DNA of 64,000 bases, taken from the NCBI GenBank assembly GCA_003169845.1, contig PNAG01000003.1, positions 1-64,000 of the forward strand. The letters run 5' to 3'. The position numbers and the translations under genes were made by a program. The stretch is from Candidatus Dormiibacterota bacterium (GTDB lineage: Bacteria > Chloroflexota > Dormibacteria > Dormibacterales > Dormibacteraceae). The notes under the pieces are model-generated. The model made no database searches and was not told the origin of the DNA. It worked only from the letters and a program-made list of their open reading frames with translations. Of the stretch, positions 16,361 to 24,894 are shown in pieces; positions within the stretch are counted from its first letter, which is position 1, and each line of letters opens with the position of its first letter.

Positions 16361-17340
16361 GCACGGGGGGGCGATCTCGGATCCTGCTGTTGCACCCCAT
16401 CCTCGACCCGGGTCCGGCGATCCTGGCCGAAGCCGGCGAGTTGGTGGCCTATCCCGCCGGCCAGCCACTCGACGAGGCGAGCATCCGGCGCGCCGCCGAA
16501 GGGTGTGTCGGGATCATGAGCCAGCTGATGGACCCGATTCGAGAGACCGTTCTCTCGACGCCCGGTCTGAAGATCGTGAGCAACGTGGCGGTCGGGTTCG
16601 ACAACATCGACGTCCCGACCGCCACCGCGCACAAGGTGATGGTGACCAACACGCCAGGCGTGCTCGACGACGCTACCGCCGATTTCGCGTTCACCCTGCT
16701 CATGGCCGCCGCGCGAAGAATCGTCGAGGCCGACAGCTTCACCCGCCAGGGACGGTTCAGGGGATGGGCGATCGACATGATGCTCGGCGCGGACGTGCAC
16801 GGGGCGACGCTTGGACTCATCGGCGTCGGGAGGATCGGCCGCGGCGTGGCGCATCGCGCCAAGGGATTCAACATGCGGGTGCTGTACTACGACCCGCAGC
16901 CCTTGCCTCCGGACGCCGAGCGGGAGCTGAACGCCGCGCGGGTTGACCTGGGCCGCTTACTCGCAGAGTCCGATTTCGTCTCGGTCCACGTGCCGCTCAC
17001 GCAGCAGACGCAGCATCTCCTCAGCACCCCACAGTTCGCGCAGATGAAGAGGTCCGCGATCCTCATCAACACCTCGCGCGGACCAGTGGTCGACGAGGCC
17101 GCCCTGGTCGAGGCGCTCAATGCCAAGAAGATCGCTGGCGCCGGGCTTGACGTGTACGAACGAGAGCCCGCCGTTCACCCCGGCCTCATACCCATGCCGA
17201 ATGTCGTGCTCGCCCCGCACATCGCGAGCGCGACCGTCCGTACGCGGTCGGAGATGTCCGCGATGGCTGCCCGCAACATGGCGACGGCGATCCGCGGCGG
17301 CCGCCCGGCGAACCTTCTGAATCCCGAGGTCAAGAGATAA
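16357..17340 (+). CDS. D-2-hydroxyacid dehydrogenase (glyoxylate/hydroxypyruvate reductase-like)
   Basis: A 327-residue NAD(P)H enzyme reducing a 2-keto acid. VAVGFDNIDVPTAT marks the catalytic domain, GLIGVGRIGRGVA the Rossmann loop, NTSRGPVVDE the substrate Arg, DVYEREP the Glu and LAPHIASAT the catalytic His. The overall pattern matches glyoxylate or hydroxypyruvate reductases more than phosphoglycerate dehydrogenase, because no ACT domain is present. ATG 16357 overlaps the HD gene by 4 nt and is the last gene of the long plus-strand run begun at 8724. Confidence 0.9.
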   Translation: MSTGGRSRILLLHPILDPGPAILAEAGELVAYPAGQPLDEASIRRAAEGCVGIMSQLMDPIRETVLSTPGLKIVSNVAVGFDNIDVPTATAHKVMVTNTPGVLDDATADFAFTLLMAAARRIVEADSFTRQGRFRGWAIDMMLGADVHGATLGLIGVGRIGRGVAHRAKGFNMRVLYYDPQPLPPDAERELNAARVDLGRLLAESDFVSVHVPLTQQTQHLLSTPQFAQMKRSAILINTSRGPVVDEAALVEALNAKKIAGAGLDVYEREPAVHPGLIPMPNVVLAPHIASATVRTRSEMSAMAARNMATAIRGGRPANLLNPEVKR

Positions 17341-17405
17341 CCACAGAGGCGCGGCGCGGAATCTTCGACGGATCTGCAGCGCCCATGCGGCCCATCTCCG
17401 TGGTT
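17339..17405. repeat. Imperfect inverted repeat after the 8724-17340 operon
   Basis: AACCACAGAG (17339-17348) and CTCCGTGGTT (17396-17405) pair with one mismatch around a GC-rich 47-nt loop. It follows the TAA of the operon's last gene and may end transcription or be a degenerate interspersed palindrome. There is no T-tract. A TAGCAT at 17467-17472 farther on is a possible -10 for the next gene. Confidence 0.4.
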
Positions 17406-17515
17406 GCGGCCTGCGCTTCTCGCTCACGCATCAACGGATGCGCTCGCTCCGATGCTCGTTCAGGCCTAGCATCTGGACCACCTGGGCACCGCAGCTCTCG
17501 CCGAAGCTCCGCGCC

Positions 17516-18325
17516 GTGCCTCTAGCCCTTCAGTACCGCCTGGTGGCCCTCGACCTCGATGGCACGATCCTGGACATGAAGTTGAACCTCGACCCGCGCG
17601 ACGTCGAGGCCCTCGGCCAGATCATTCACGCCGGCGTGACGGTCGTCGCCTGCACCGGCCGGCCCTTCCCGGGCGCTCTGCCATGGGTCGAGCGCCTCGG
17701 CCTCGACGGGCCGATCATCTGCTACCAGGGCGCCGAGATTCGCCTGCCGGACGGCACCAAGATCCTCGATCACGGCGTGAAGCACGACCTTGCGATGGAG
17801 GTGATCCGTTTCGCGCGCGAGCGAGACCTTCACGTCCAGGCGTACCGGGACGACAAGCTCATCGTCGAGGGTGACAGGCCCGAGGCCCACGAATACGCAA
17901 ACCACGCCGGCATGGAGATCCACGTGGTGGGCGACCTCGATGGGGCCATGGGGCCGACGACGCCGAAGCTCGTGATCGTATCCACAGCGCAGAAGTTGGA
18001 GGAGCTCCTACCCGAGGCCCGTAAGCGTTGGGAACGGCGGCTGAATGTCGCGACCTCTATGCCGACCTATCTGGAGTTCACGAGCGTCGAGAGCGACAAG
18101 GCTTCCGCCGTTGCCTTCCTGTGCGACAGGCTCGGAATCCCGCAAGATCAGTGTGTGGCGGTGGGAGATGGACGCAACGACGCCTCGATGATCGAGTGGG
18201 CCGGACTTGGTGTTGCGGTCGAAGGCTCACCGCCCGAGGTGATTGCAGCCGCCGATCGAACCATCCCCGGACCCGGCCACGGGGGAATCAAGCAGCTCGC
18301 CGACCTGTTGATCGGAGCGAGCTGA
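17516..18325 (+). CDS. HAD-superfamily phosphatase, Cof/subclass IIB
   Basis: A 269-residue hydrolase. LVALDLDGTILD is motif I with the phospho-Asp, VVACTGRP motif II, the cap domain spans about residues 85-195, and VAVGDGRNDASMIEWAG is motif III/IV. This architecture is that of Cof-type sugar phosphatases. It ends in a TGATG overlap with the PIG-L gene. GTG 17516 gives the normal short N-terminus before motif I; an ATG at 17438 would add 26 unlikely residues. The substrate is not identifiable, though inositol or sugar phosphates would suit the region. Confidence 0.85.
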   Translation: MPLALQYRLVALDLDGTILDMKLNLDPRDVEALGQIIHAGVTVVACTGRPFPGALPWVERLGLDGPIICYQGAEIRLPDGTKILDHGVKHDLAMEVIRFARERDLHVQAYRDDKLIVEGDRPEAHEYANHAGMEIHVVGDLDGAMGPTTPKLVIVSTAQKLEELLPEARKRWERRLNVATSMPTYLEFTSVESDKASAVAFLCDRLGIPQDQCVAVGDGRNDASMIEWAGLGVAVEGSPPEVIAAADRTIPGPGHGGIKQLADLLIGAS

Positions 18326-19128
18326 TGGGAACTCTCCTCCTGGTCCACGCGCATCCCGACGACGAATCGATCTCGACCGGCGGCGTGATGATGAAGGCGA
18401 AGGCCCACGGCCATCGCGTGGTCCTCGCCACCGCGACCCGCGGTGAGGTGGGTGAGATCTACAACATGGACGAGGAGTCATCGCGGCCAAGGCTCGGCGA
18501 GATCCGGACGGAAGAGCTGAAGGCCGCCGGCGAGATGCTCGGTGTCGATCGGATCGAGTTTCTCGGCTACCGCGACTCAGGCATGGTCGACACGGCGGAC
18601 AACAAGGACCCGCGCTCGTTCCACCAGGCGCGGCTTGACGAAGCGGCCGCCAAGCTTGCGGTGCTAATGCGGGATGAGAGGCCCGACGTCGTCGTGACGT
18701 ATGCCGAAGATGGCGTTTACGGACACCCCGACCACATCAAGGCGCACCACGTCACCAACGCCGCTCTGGATCTGCTCGAGCGCGAGGGATGGTCACCGAA
18801 AAAGCTGTACTACACCGCGATTCCGCGCTCGATGATGGAAGCGTTCATGGCGCAGATGCCGGAAGAGGCACAGCGCCAGAACACGAACATGCGAATCGCC
18901 GGCACGCCCGACGAGCTGGTGACGACGCGGATCGACGTCCACGACTATGTAGACCAGAAGCGCAAGGCCTTCGGCGCGCACGTGAGCCAGAACGATCCCA
19001 ACTCGTGGTTCGCGACCATGGCGAGCCAGATCTACGAGCTCGCGTTCGGCACCGAGTACTTCCAGCTGGTCCGAGGAAAGCCGGGATCCGAGCTCCCGGA
19101 GAACGACCTGTTCGCCGGTATCAGCTGA
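18325..19128 (+). CDS. PIG-L family deacetylase (MshB/Mca-like)
   Basis: A 267-residue zinc amidohydrolase. HAHPDDESISTGG supplies His and Asp ligands plus the catalytic Asp; YGHPDHIKAHH supplies the third ligand. The long insert after YNMDEESSRPRLGEIR resembles mycothiol conjugate amidase/MshB. Such enzymes remove acetyl groups from GlcNAc-inositol or cleave mycothiol conjugates. An inositol phosphate synthase in the window is consistent, but no mshA or mshC is visible, so mycothiol is only a possibility. ATG 18325 is shared with the HAD TGA. Confidence 0.82.
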   Translation: MGTLLLVHAHPDDESISTGGVMMKAKAHGHRVVLATATRGEVGEIYNMDEESSRPRLGEIRTEELKAAGEMLGVDRIEFLGYRDSGMVDTADNKDPRSFHQARLDEAAAKLAVLMRDERPDVVVTYAEDGVYGHPDHIKAHHVTNAALDLLEREGWSPKKLYYTAIPRSMMEAFMAQMPEEAQRQNTNMRIAGTPDELVTTRIDVHDYVDQKRKAFGAHVSQNDPNSWFATMASQIYELAFGTEYFQLVRGKPGSELPENDLFAGIS

Positions 19129-19307
19129 CGAGACGAACCACTGGCGTCGCTGACTGTTTGCCGGCGGCAGTGGTAGGAACGAGATAACCAGGAACGCCCC
19201 AGTTATCAGGACCGCGGCGCCCCGCGTCGCCAGCCTTCGCAAGATTGCTTCTTCATCTGGGGACCGATCGGCTTAGTCGCAGGGCCATCGTGTCAAATCC
19301 GGTCGCG

Positions 19308-19313
19308 TAGACT
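19308..19313 (+). promoter_or_regulatory. -10 element (TAGACT) of ispH
   Basis: TAGACT lies 10 nt before ATG 19324. No ribosome binding site is present. The 195-bp stretch 19129-19323 otherwise holds nothing I can identify. Confidence 0.5.
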
Positions 19314-19323
19314 CGATTTTGAG

Positions 19324-20193
19324 ATGGAAGTGCTCAAGATCACGCCGCGCGGGTACTGCCACGGCGTGGTGGACGCGTTCCGGATCGCCAAACGGGTGCG
19401 CGAGGAGACCAGCGGGCCCGTGCACATGCTTGGCATGCTCGTTCACAACACCCACGCGACCGACGATCTCCAGGCTCAGGGCATCGCCCTGGTCGACCAG
19501 CCCGACCGGTTCGCCGGGTTGAACCAGATCAAGGAGGGCACGGTCATCTTCACTGCCCACGGCGTGTCGCCCCAGGTCAAGCAGCGCGCGGTCGAGCTGG
19601 GCTTGAAGCCGGTCGACGCCACGTGCTCGGACGTCGTTCGCACCCACGAGCTGGTTGCCGACCTCGCCAACAAGGGCTACGACGTCGTCTACATCGGCCG
19701 CAAAGGACACCCCGAACCGGAGGGCGTCATGGGCGAGGCCCCCGGCAAGGTTCATCTCGTGCAGGACCCCGAGGACATCGACGCGCTCGACCTCAGGGGC
19801 GACCGGATCGCCGTCACGTGCCAGACCACGCTTTCCGTGTGGGACACGGAGGACCTGATCGGCCGGGTCAAGGCACGCTACCCGCAAGCCGAGGTGCACA
19901 ACGAGATCTGCAGGGCGACCCAGGAGCGCCAGGAGGCGGCGGTCGAGGCGGCGCAGCATGTCGACCTCGTGATCGTCGTGGGCAGCCCGCGCTCCTCCAA
20001 CTCGCTGCGCCTTGTCGAGGTGGTCAAGAAGCTGGGCAAAAAGCCCGCCTACCTCGTCGACAGGTTCGAAGACCTCGATCTCAGCTGGTTCGCCGGCGTG
20101 AAGAAGGTCGGCGTGACCAGCGGTGCCTCCACTCCGACCCAGCTCACCCGCCGGGTGATCGAGTACCTGGAGGCGCTGGAAGTACCGGTCTAG
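19324..20193 (+). CDS. ispH: 4-hydroxy-3-methylbut-2-enyl diphosphate reductase
   Basis: The last enzyme of the MEP isoprenoid pathway, making IPP and DMAPP. The three cysteines of its [4Fe-4S] cluster are C12 (GYCHGV), C101 (DATCSDV) and C196 (EICRATQ). Substrate-binding histidines (HNTHA, TAHGV) and VGSPRSSNSLRL are present, and 289 residues is the normal length. Its TAG stop is the palindromic CTAG shared with the convergent MaoC gene. The MEP pathway is therefore used by this organism. Confidence 0.95.
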   Translation: MEVLKITPRGYCHGVVDAFRIAKRVREETSGPVHMLGMLVHNTHATDDLQAQGIALVDQPDRFAGLNQIKEGTVIFTAHGVSPQVKQRAVELGLKPVDATCSDVVRTHELVADLANKGYDVVYIGRKGHPEPEGVMGEAPGKVHLVQDPEDIDALDLRGDRIAVTCQTTLSVWDTEDLIGRVKARYPQAEVHNEICRATQERQEAAVEAAQHVDLVIVVGSPRSSNSLRLVEVVKKLGKKPAYLVDRFEDLDLSWFAGVKKVGVTSGASTPTQLTRRVIEYLEALEVPV

Positions 20194-20993
20194 GAGCGCC
20201 TGGGCTGGCGCAGGCGGCGGATGACCCCGCCCAGGCCGCCGCGCTCGCTCGCCGGAGAGGTTGGTGCGGCTGCTGCAGCTGCGGGGGGCGCAGGCGCCGC
20301 CTGAGTGGCCGCACTCCCGGCCGGCTCCCCTTCTCGCGGTGCCGTGGAACCGGATGGCCGGCGCCTCCTGCGCCTCCGAGGCGCCCCCGCGGCTCTTTCG
20401 GTTTTGGCGACAGGAGCCGGCGGAGCGGCTGCCAGCGGTGGCTCGATCGCTGGCCCCGTGGCGCCTGCCGGCCGGCGCCGCCGGCGCCTTCGAGGTGCAG
20501 CGGGTCCGGCTGCTGCAGCGGCGGTCACGGCGGATGGCTCCTGCGCCCGGTCGCGTTCCGCCGCGGCCAGGTGCCGTCTGACCTTGGCCCCGACCTCACC
20601 TTCGGCGCACAGGGCGCCATCCGCGGTGTGAACGTCGACGCGCCAGACGACGATCGAGGTCGGCGCCCCGCCGATCGGGGGCCGCTTCTGGGTCAGGGTC
20701 CAGCGGGCGTAGATGGTCTCGCCGGCGTGAACCGCTCGGGGGAATTTCCAGTTGAACCATTCCCACTCCTCCACGGACGGCACGGGCATGTCGATCGTGC
20801 CGAGCCCGACCGCCACCGCCACGAGCAGAGCCGGCGGGGCCACGCGGGGATGTCCGGGGGCGGCTTCGATCGAGAGGGGCGAGAAATCGCCCGAGACCGC
20901 GGCGAAAAGCGCGATCTCAGATTCGGAAATGGTGCGACGGCGGGTGGTCCATTCGCCGCCTAACGGGAGGTCGTCGAAAGAGAGGGGCTCCAG
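20190..20993 (-). CDS. MaoC-like hot-dog domain protein with Arg/Pro/Ala tail, probable CTG start
   Basis: The N-terminal 130 residues form a hot-dog fold of MaoC/hydratase type: DLPLGGEWTTRRRTISESEI, FAAVSGDFSPLS and later HAGETIYARWTL. The catalytic Asp/His pair of true hydratases (D-x4-H) is replaced (SGDFSPLSIE), so catalysis is doubtful. About 130 low-complexity residues follow, with two near-identical APRRRRRRRP blocks. No ATG, GTG or TTG lies just before the domain. TATACT at 21003-21008 sits 9 nt upstream of CTG 20993, which gives MEPLSFDDLPLGG. TTG 21026 is an alternative. It converges on ispH with a 4-nt overlap. Confidence 0.72.
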   Translation of the reverse strand: MEPLSFDDLPLGGEWTTRRRTISESEIALFAAVSGDFSPLSIEAAPGHPRVAPPALLVAVAVGLGTIDMPVPSVEEWEWFNWKFPRAVHAGETIYARWTLTQKRPPIGGAPTSIVVWRVDVHTADGALCAEGEVGAKVRRHLAAAERDRAQEPSAVTAAAAAGPAAPRRRRRRRPAGATGPAIEPPLAAAPPAPVAKTERAAGAPRRRRRRRPSGSTAPREGEPAGSAATQAAPAPPAAAAAAPTSPASERGGLGGVIRRLRQPRRS

Positions 20994-21002
20994 ATCGGCG
21001 CG

Positions 21003-21008
21003 AGTATA
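21003..21008 (-). promoter_or_regulatory. -10 element (TATACT) of MaoC-like gene
   Basis: TATACT on the minus strand is 9 nt from an in-frame CTG at 20993, and no standard start codon lies downstream before conserved sequence. If this promoter is used, the mRNA would be leaderless with a CTG start. Confidence 0.5.
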
Positions 21009-21037
21009 GCCCGATAGCGCCCTCAAGCTGAATGCCA

Positions 21038-21160
21038 AGTGGAGTTGAAGGCCGGATTTACTCCGGCCGAAACCCATGCGTGCACAACCCAGGCGCCTCC
21101 CAACGTCCTGCGGGAGAGGAGGGGGTCCCGCGGGGGAGGACGCCTGTCCTCCCCCGCGCC
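21038..21160 (+). repeat. Two-hairpin intergenic repeat, copy 1
   Basis: A 123-bp element matching 39568-39680. Hairpin A is GGCCGGA, loop TTTAC, TCCGGCC (21050-21068). Hairpin B has 12-bp arms (21129-21140 with 21147-21158, CGCGGGGGAGGA and its complement) around a 6-nt loop. Conserved linkers include AGTGGAG, GCGCCTCC and GGAGGGGGT. It lies between the divergent MaoC and diguanylate cyclase genes. No coding potential is apparent. Confidence 0.8.
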
Positions 21161-21227
21161 TTCGAACCAACTCCCGGGCTCGAGCGTTAACCTATGACAA
21201 CTTCAGCGTCGGGAGGGTTTTGGTCCC

Positions 21228-22379
21228 TTGGATCTCGCGGCCGTTCTGCTCGTCACCTCTGTCCTGCTGGTCTTCGCCTTTCTGCTGCTGACCGTGTCGC
21301 TGATGCGGCTCCGCGGGACGACGCGGGAGCTCCAGGCCGCCCTCGACGACGAGAGCGGGGCGCGAGACCGCGCGGCGCTCCTGCTGGCGATCGCGTCCGC
21401 CGTCAACTCCTCGCTGGCCCTGGAGGAGGTCCTCAACGTCGCGCTGACCCACGCCGGCCGGATCATGGGGGCGGTCGCCGGTGCGATGTACCTCGTCACG
21501 CAGGACAAGGCCGAGATGCATCGGGAGGCCGAATACAACCTGACCCACCGAGCTCGCGGCGCGATTCGCAAGCTCGACGAGGAGCCGGTCCACACCGCCA
21601 TCACGGCCATGCGTCCTCTCGTGGTCAAGCTCGACGAGCGGACCGCCCCGGGGATCGAGGGTGGCGGCCATCCCCAGCACGTGCTGGTCGTGCCGGTGCA
21701 GCGCTCGGGCCAGTTGATGGGGGCGATGGAGCTGTATCTCAACGCATGGCGGGAGCTCACCGAGGACCAGGCCGACCTCCTCAACGGTGTCGCTTCGGAG
21801 GCCGCGATCGCGATCCGTCACGCGCAGCTCTTCCAGGCGCAGGAGGAGAACGCGCTCACCGACGAGCTGACCAAGCTGCCGAACCGGCGCGCGCTGGCGC
21901 AGCGCTTCCTGCAGGAGATGCAGCGCGCGCGACGCCACCACAACGCAATCGCGTTCTTGATGATCGACCTCGACCACTTCAAACTGGTCAACGACACGTA
22001 CGGCCACCTCAACGGCGATGCCGTGCTGGCGGAGCTGGCTTCGATCCTGGTCACCGGCGCTCGCGAATCGGACGTGTGCGCGCGGTATGGCGGGGAGGAG
22101 TTTGGAATGATCCTCCACGAGACGACCGAGCCCGGAGCGCGGACGCTCGCCGAACGAATCCGGGCGAAGGTCGCGGCCGCCACGTTCCCCGGCGGTCTGA
22201 AGCTCACGATCAGCATCGGGGTCGCGGCCACTGATGAACCGGCCCTGTTCACGACGTTGATGGAGCGCGCCGACCAGGCGCTCTATGCGGCCAAGCAGGG
22301 CGGCCGCAACCAGGTTCGCGTCGCGGATATGAAGGCTCCGGCCAAGCAGCAGCAGCACTCAGCGCCCTCGCAAACGTAA
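21228..22379 (+). CDS. Diguanylate cyclase with TM helix and GAF domain
   Basis: A 383-residue enzyme making cyclic di-GMP from two GTP. One N-terminal membrane helix (residues about 4-26), a short coiled region, a GAF domain (about 45-195) and a GGDEF domain (about 210-365) are seen. The active-site loop is RYGGEEFGMIL. RESD, five residues before it, is the inhibitory product site, so feedback control is expected. IDLDHFKLVNDTYGH supplies the metal-binding Asp. Start TTG 21228 has GGGAGGG at 21211-21217 as ribosome binding site. The GAF ligand is unknown. Confidence 0.92.
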   Translation: MDLAAVLLVTSVLLVFAFLLLTVSLMRLRGTTRELQAALDDESGARDRAALLLAIASAVNSSLALEEVLNVALTHAGRIMGAVAGAMYLVTQDKAEMHREAEYNLTHRARGAIRKLDEEPVHTAITAMRPLVVKLDERTAPGIEGGGHPQHVLVVPVQRSGQLMGAMELYLNAWRELTEDQADLLNGVASEAAIAIRHAQLFQAQEENALTDELTKLPNRRALAQRFLQEMQRARRHHNAIAFLMIDLDHFKLVNDTYGHLNGDAVLAELASILVTGARESDVCARYGGEEFGMILHETTEPGARTLAERIRAKVAAATFPGGLKLTISIGVAATDEPALFTTLMERADQALYAAKQGGRNQVRVADMKAPAKQQQHSAPSQT

Positions 22380-22394
22380 CCCCGGCCCTGCCGG

Positions 22395-22400
22395 TACAGT
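22395..22400 (+). promoter_or_regulatory. -10 element (TACAGT) of Nudix gene
   Basis: TACAGT is 9 nt before GTG 22410, with no ribosome binding site between. Confidence 0.45.
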
Positions 22401-22409
22401 CCACCTGGA

Positions 22410-23003
22410 GTGGGGCATTTCTGCGTCAACTGCGGCGCGGCGCTGGTGCCGCGCGTCATCGAAGGCCGCGAGGTGGAAGCCTGCCCGAACGACAGCTTCG
22501 TCCTCTGGCACGACCCGAAGGTGTCGACGGCCGTGGTCGTGGAGGCGGACGGCGGCATCGTGCTCGGGCGCAGGGCGATCGAGCCGGGCTACGGCCTGTG
22601 GTGCCTGCCAGGCGGGTTCGTCAACGACGACGAGGACCCCGCCGTGGCGGCTACTCGCGAATGCCTCGAGGAAATCTGCGTGCCGGTCGAGCTCACCGGT
22701 CTGATCGGCGTCTACCACATACCGAAGACCGACACCCCGAGCATGGTGGGAATCGCCTATCGCGGAAGGCTTGCGGACCAGGCGCAGCCGGCGGCCGGCG
22801 CCGAGATGCTCGAGGTGGGGGTCTTCAAGCTCGACGCACTTCCACCTCTTGCGTTCCCCAGCCACAAAACCGTGGTCGCGGAGTACCTCAAGTCCCAGGC
22901 GTCGCCGGCGGTAGAGGCACCTCGGCTCGAGGCCGCAGCGGCTCAGCGTGCAGGGCGGCCATTACGAGCGCCAGCGCCGACGACACCACGGCGCAGGCGG
23001 TGA
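22410..23003 (+). CDS. Nudix hydrolase with N-terminal zinc ribbon
   Basis: A 197-residue pyrophosphohydrolase. Residues 4-27 (FCVNCGAAL...CPND) form a zinc-ribbon-like start as in NudC and related ADP-ribose/NADH pyrophosphatases. The Nudix box is GGFVNDDEDPAVAATRECLEE, trailing ICV, with the usual Glu ligands; one stretch fits GX5EX7REXXEE. The last 40 residues are Ala/Arg/Pro-rich and are encoded entirely across the 3' end of the convergent MFS gene (116-nt overlap). That tail is therefore probably unconstrained. The substrate is not identifiable. Confidence 0.85.
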   Translation: MGHFCVNCGAALVPRVIEGREVEACPNDSFVLWHDPKVSTAVVVEADGGIVLGRRAIEPGYGLWCLPGGFVNDDEDPAVAATRECLEEICVPVELTGLIGVYHIPKTDTPSMVGIAYRGRLADQAQPAAGAEMLEVGVFKLDALPPLAFPSHKTVVAEYLKSQASPAVEAPRLEAAAAQRAGRPLRAPAPTTPRRRR

Positions 23004-24099
23004 ATCCCGCCGCGTATCCGTAGCCCTGAACCACGGGCCCGAAGAGCAGCGGGCCGGCGGAGAGCCCGAGGAACAGGATGGTCCCGTACATGCCCATCGT
23101 GACGCCGCGGGTCGACGAGGCGGACAGGTCGCCGAAAACCACGCCCATGGCGACGAAGGCCGTGGCCATGAACGGCGTGCCGGCCGCGAGCACGATGGCG
23201 GGACCGACAAACCCGGTCAGGTGACCGAGCACGACGCAGGCCACGGACCATCCGATCACGCCGGCGAACACGATCGGCCAGCGCTGACGGGCGCGATCCA
23301 CGAGGCGGCCTCCCGGGAGCCGTGAGAGCCCGTTGACGACGGCCTGCAGCGCGAGCAGGTATCCAACCTGTGCGCTCGGAAGTCCGAGCGCCTCCCTGCC
23401 GAACACCGGCAAAAACGCTCCGATAGTGCCCCACCCCAACGTTGCGGCGATGAGCCCGATGGACACGGGCACGAAGGAGCGCTGCGCCAACAGTGCTCGC
23501 AAGGGGGCGCTGAACGACAGGCCGCCGCCGGAGTGCTGCCTCGTTCCGCTGGCCACGAACGCGGCCGGTACGGCAAACACCAGCAGGCCGGTGGTCACCG
23601 CGATGTCCGTCTGGACGTTGATCCAGCGGAGCGCGATGCCGGCGATCGACGGCCCGAGGAAGAAGCCGGCCTGCATCGAAAAAGTCAGCCAGCCCATAGC
23701 GCGTCCCAGGCGGCTGCCGGAAGTTGATTCGGTCACCGCGCTGAACAGCGCCGCCTGCTGCGCGCCGGCAGCCAATCCGCCGATCACCTGCCACAGGAAG
23801 AGCGGCGCGACAGTTGGCGTGAAAGCCGTGGCGACCTGTGACCCTGCGGCAAAGACGAAAGAGATGCCCAGCAGCGCCCTGGCACCGAACCGGTCGATGA
23901 GGATGCCCGACGGAAGCGACAGCAAGGCGCCCGCAAGGGTCGACACCGAGAACAGGGCGCCAACCTCGAACCGGCTCGCGCCGAGGTCGTGCGCGTACAG
24001 CGGCACCGTGAGGCCACGGGCTGCAAGCGCGGCGAATGAAGCACCGGCGGCGATGTACAGCGCAACCGTCCGGCGCGAGTCCGGGACGGTCACGCGCAC
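22888..24099 (-). CDS. MFS transporter, 12-TM type
   Basis: A 403-residue major facilitator with about 12 hydrophobic helices. The helix 2-3 loop is GILIDRFGARALLGIS, close to motif A, and the symmetric loop GGRLVDRARQRWP occurs in the second half. The sequence fits drug or metabolite exporters of the DHA1 class; the substrate is unknown. GTG 24099 is 6 nt downstream of TATCTT, suggesting a leaderless mRNA. Its 3' end overlaps the convergent Nudix gene by 116 nt, unusually long for this compact region. Confidence 0.88.
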   Translation of the reverse strand: MRVTVPDSRRTVALYIAAGASFAALAARGLTVPLYAHDLGASRFEVGALFSVSTLAGALLSLPSGILIDRFGARALLGISFVFAAGSQVATAFTPTVAPLFLWQVIGGLAAGAQQAALFSAVTESTSGSRLGRAMGWLTFSMQAGFFLGPSIAGIALRWINVQTDIAVTTGLLVFAVPAAFVASGTRQHSGGGLSFSAPLRALLAQRSFVPVSIGLIAATLGWGTIGAFLPVFGREALGLPSAQVGYLLALQAVVNGLSRLPGGRLVDRARQRWPIVFAGVIGWSVACVVLGHLTGFVGPAIVLAAGTPFMATAFVAMGVVFGDLSASSTRGVTMGMYGTILFLGLSAGPLLFGPVVQGYGYAAGFTACAVVSSALALVMAALHAEPLRPRAEVPLPPATPGT

Positions 24100-24105
24100 G
24101 AACCT

Positions 24106-24111
24106 AAGATA
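24106..24111 (-). promoter_or_regulatory. -10 element (TATCTT) of MFS gene
   Basis: TATCTT on the minus strand lies 6 nt before GTG 24099. On the plus strand the overlapping TAAGAT (24105-24110) could serve the sirtuin gene. That mRNA would have a short leader with a G-run (about 24140-24145) just before ATG 24151. Confidence 0.45.
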
Positions 24112-24150
24112 CCGGCCGATGGTGTCAGGTCATTTCATCGGGGGGCCGTC

Positions 24151-24894
24151 ATGACGGTCGCGCATGCAGCCGAGCTCATTCGGACCGCCCGCAGCGGCCT
24201 GGCGCTTACCGGCGCCGGAGTTTCGGCCGAAAGCGGCATCCCGACCTTCCGCGGCGAGGGCGGCCTGTGGACTCAATACGACCCGATCAAGGTCGCCTCG
24301 ATCGAGTACTTCCTGGCGGATCCCAGCGCGTACTGGAAGGTGTCGAAGGACCGCGGGCGCGTTGCGCTTGCGGCCCGCCCGAATGGGGGCCACTACGCTC
24401 TTGCCGCGCTCGAGACCTCCGGGCGCCTGGTCGCAGTGGTGACTCAGAACACGGATGGGCTGCACCAGGATTCCAGCACCCGCAACGTGATCGAGCTGCA
24501 TGGATCCGGCCGCCATGTGCAGTGTCTCGACTGTGGGAACCGTGAGGCGCGCAGCGAGGTCCAGGCGCGGCTGGACGTAGAAATGCCGCCGCGATGCAGG
24601 CTCTGCGGCGGAGGCTTCCTCAAGCCGACCGTGGTGCTGTTCGGAGAACCGCTGCCGAAAGCGGCGATCCAGCAAGCCCTGACGCTGGCACGCCAGGCAG
24701 ACGTGATGCTCGTCGTCGGCAGCTCTCTTGTCGTCTACCCGGCTGCGGACATACCCGCGGTCGCCGTGAGGTCGGGCGCGCAGCTCATCGTGATCAACGC
24801 GGAGCCGACGCCGTTCGACGAGCTCGCGGCCGTCGTCGTCCGCGGCAAATCCGGAGAGGTCCTTCCGGAGATCGTCGCGCTCATAGATGGGTGA
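24151..24894 (+). CDS. Sir2-family NAD-dependent protein deacylase
   Basis: A 247-residue sirtuin removing acyl groups from lysine with NAD cleavage. GAGVSAESGIPTFRG (residues 21-35) is the NAD loop, TQNTDGLH the ribose site and H117 in IELHGSG the catalytic base. Zinc cysteines appear as CLDCG (125-128) and CRLCGG. The Y-x2-R pair that marks desuccinylases in class III is not evident where expected, so a plain deacetylase is possible. It ends 14 nt inside the convergent birA gene. Confidence 0.93.
   Translation: MTVAHAAELIRTARSGLALTGAGVSAESGIPTFRGEGGLWTQYDPIKVASIEYFLADPSAYWKVSKDRGRVALAARPNGGHYALAALETSGRLVAVVTQNTDGLHQDSSTRNVIELHGSGRHVQCLDCGNREARSEVQARLDVEMPPRCRLCGGGFLKPTVVLFGEPLPKAAIQQALTLARQADVMLVVGSSLVVYPAADIPAVAVRSGAQLIVINAEPTPFDELAAVVVRGKSGEVLPEIVALIDG

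Noticed and set aside
18793-19242. Minus-strand frame beginning with a signal-peptide-like segment (19242 onward)
   Set aside because: The first 28 residues look like a membrane anchor, but the rest is antisense to the PIG-L deacetylase and has no natural end. It is probably chance in the 195-bp gap before ispH.
21027-21170. Longer N-terminus for the MaoC-like protein
   Set aside because: The upstream frame runs through the two hairpins of the repeat and gives Arg/Gly/Pro-rich nonsense. The conserved domain starts only after about 20993.
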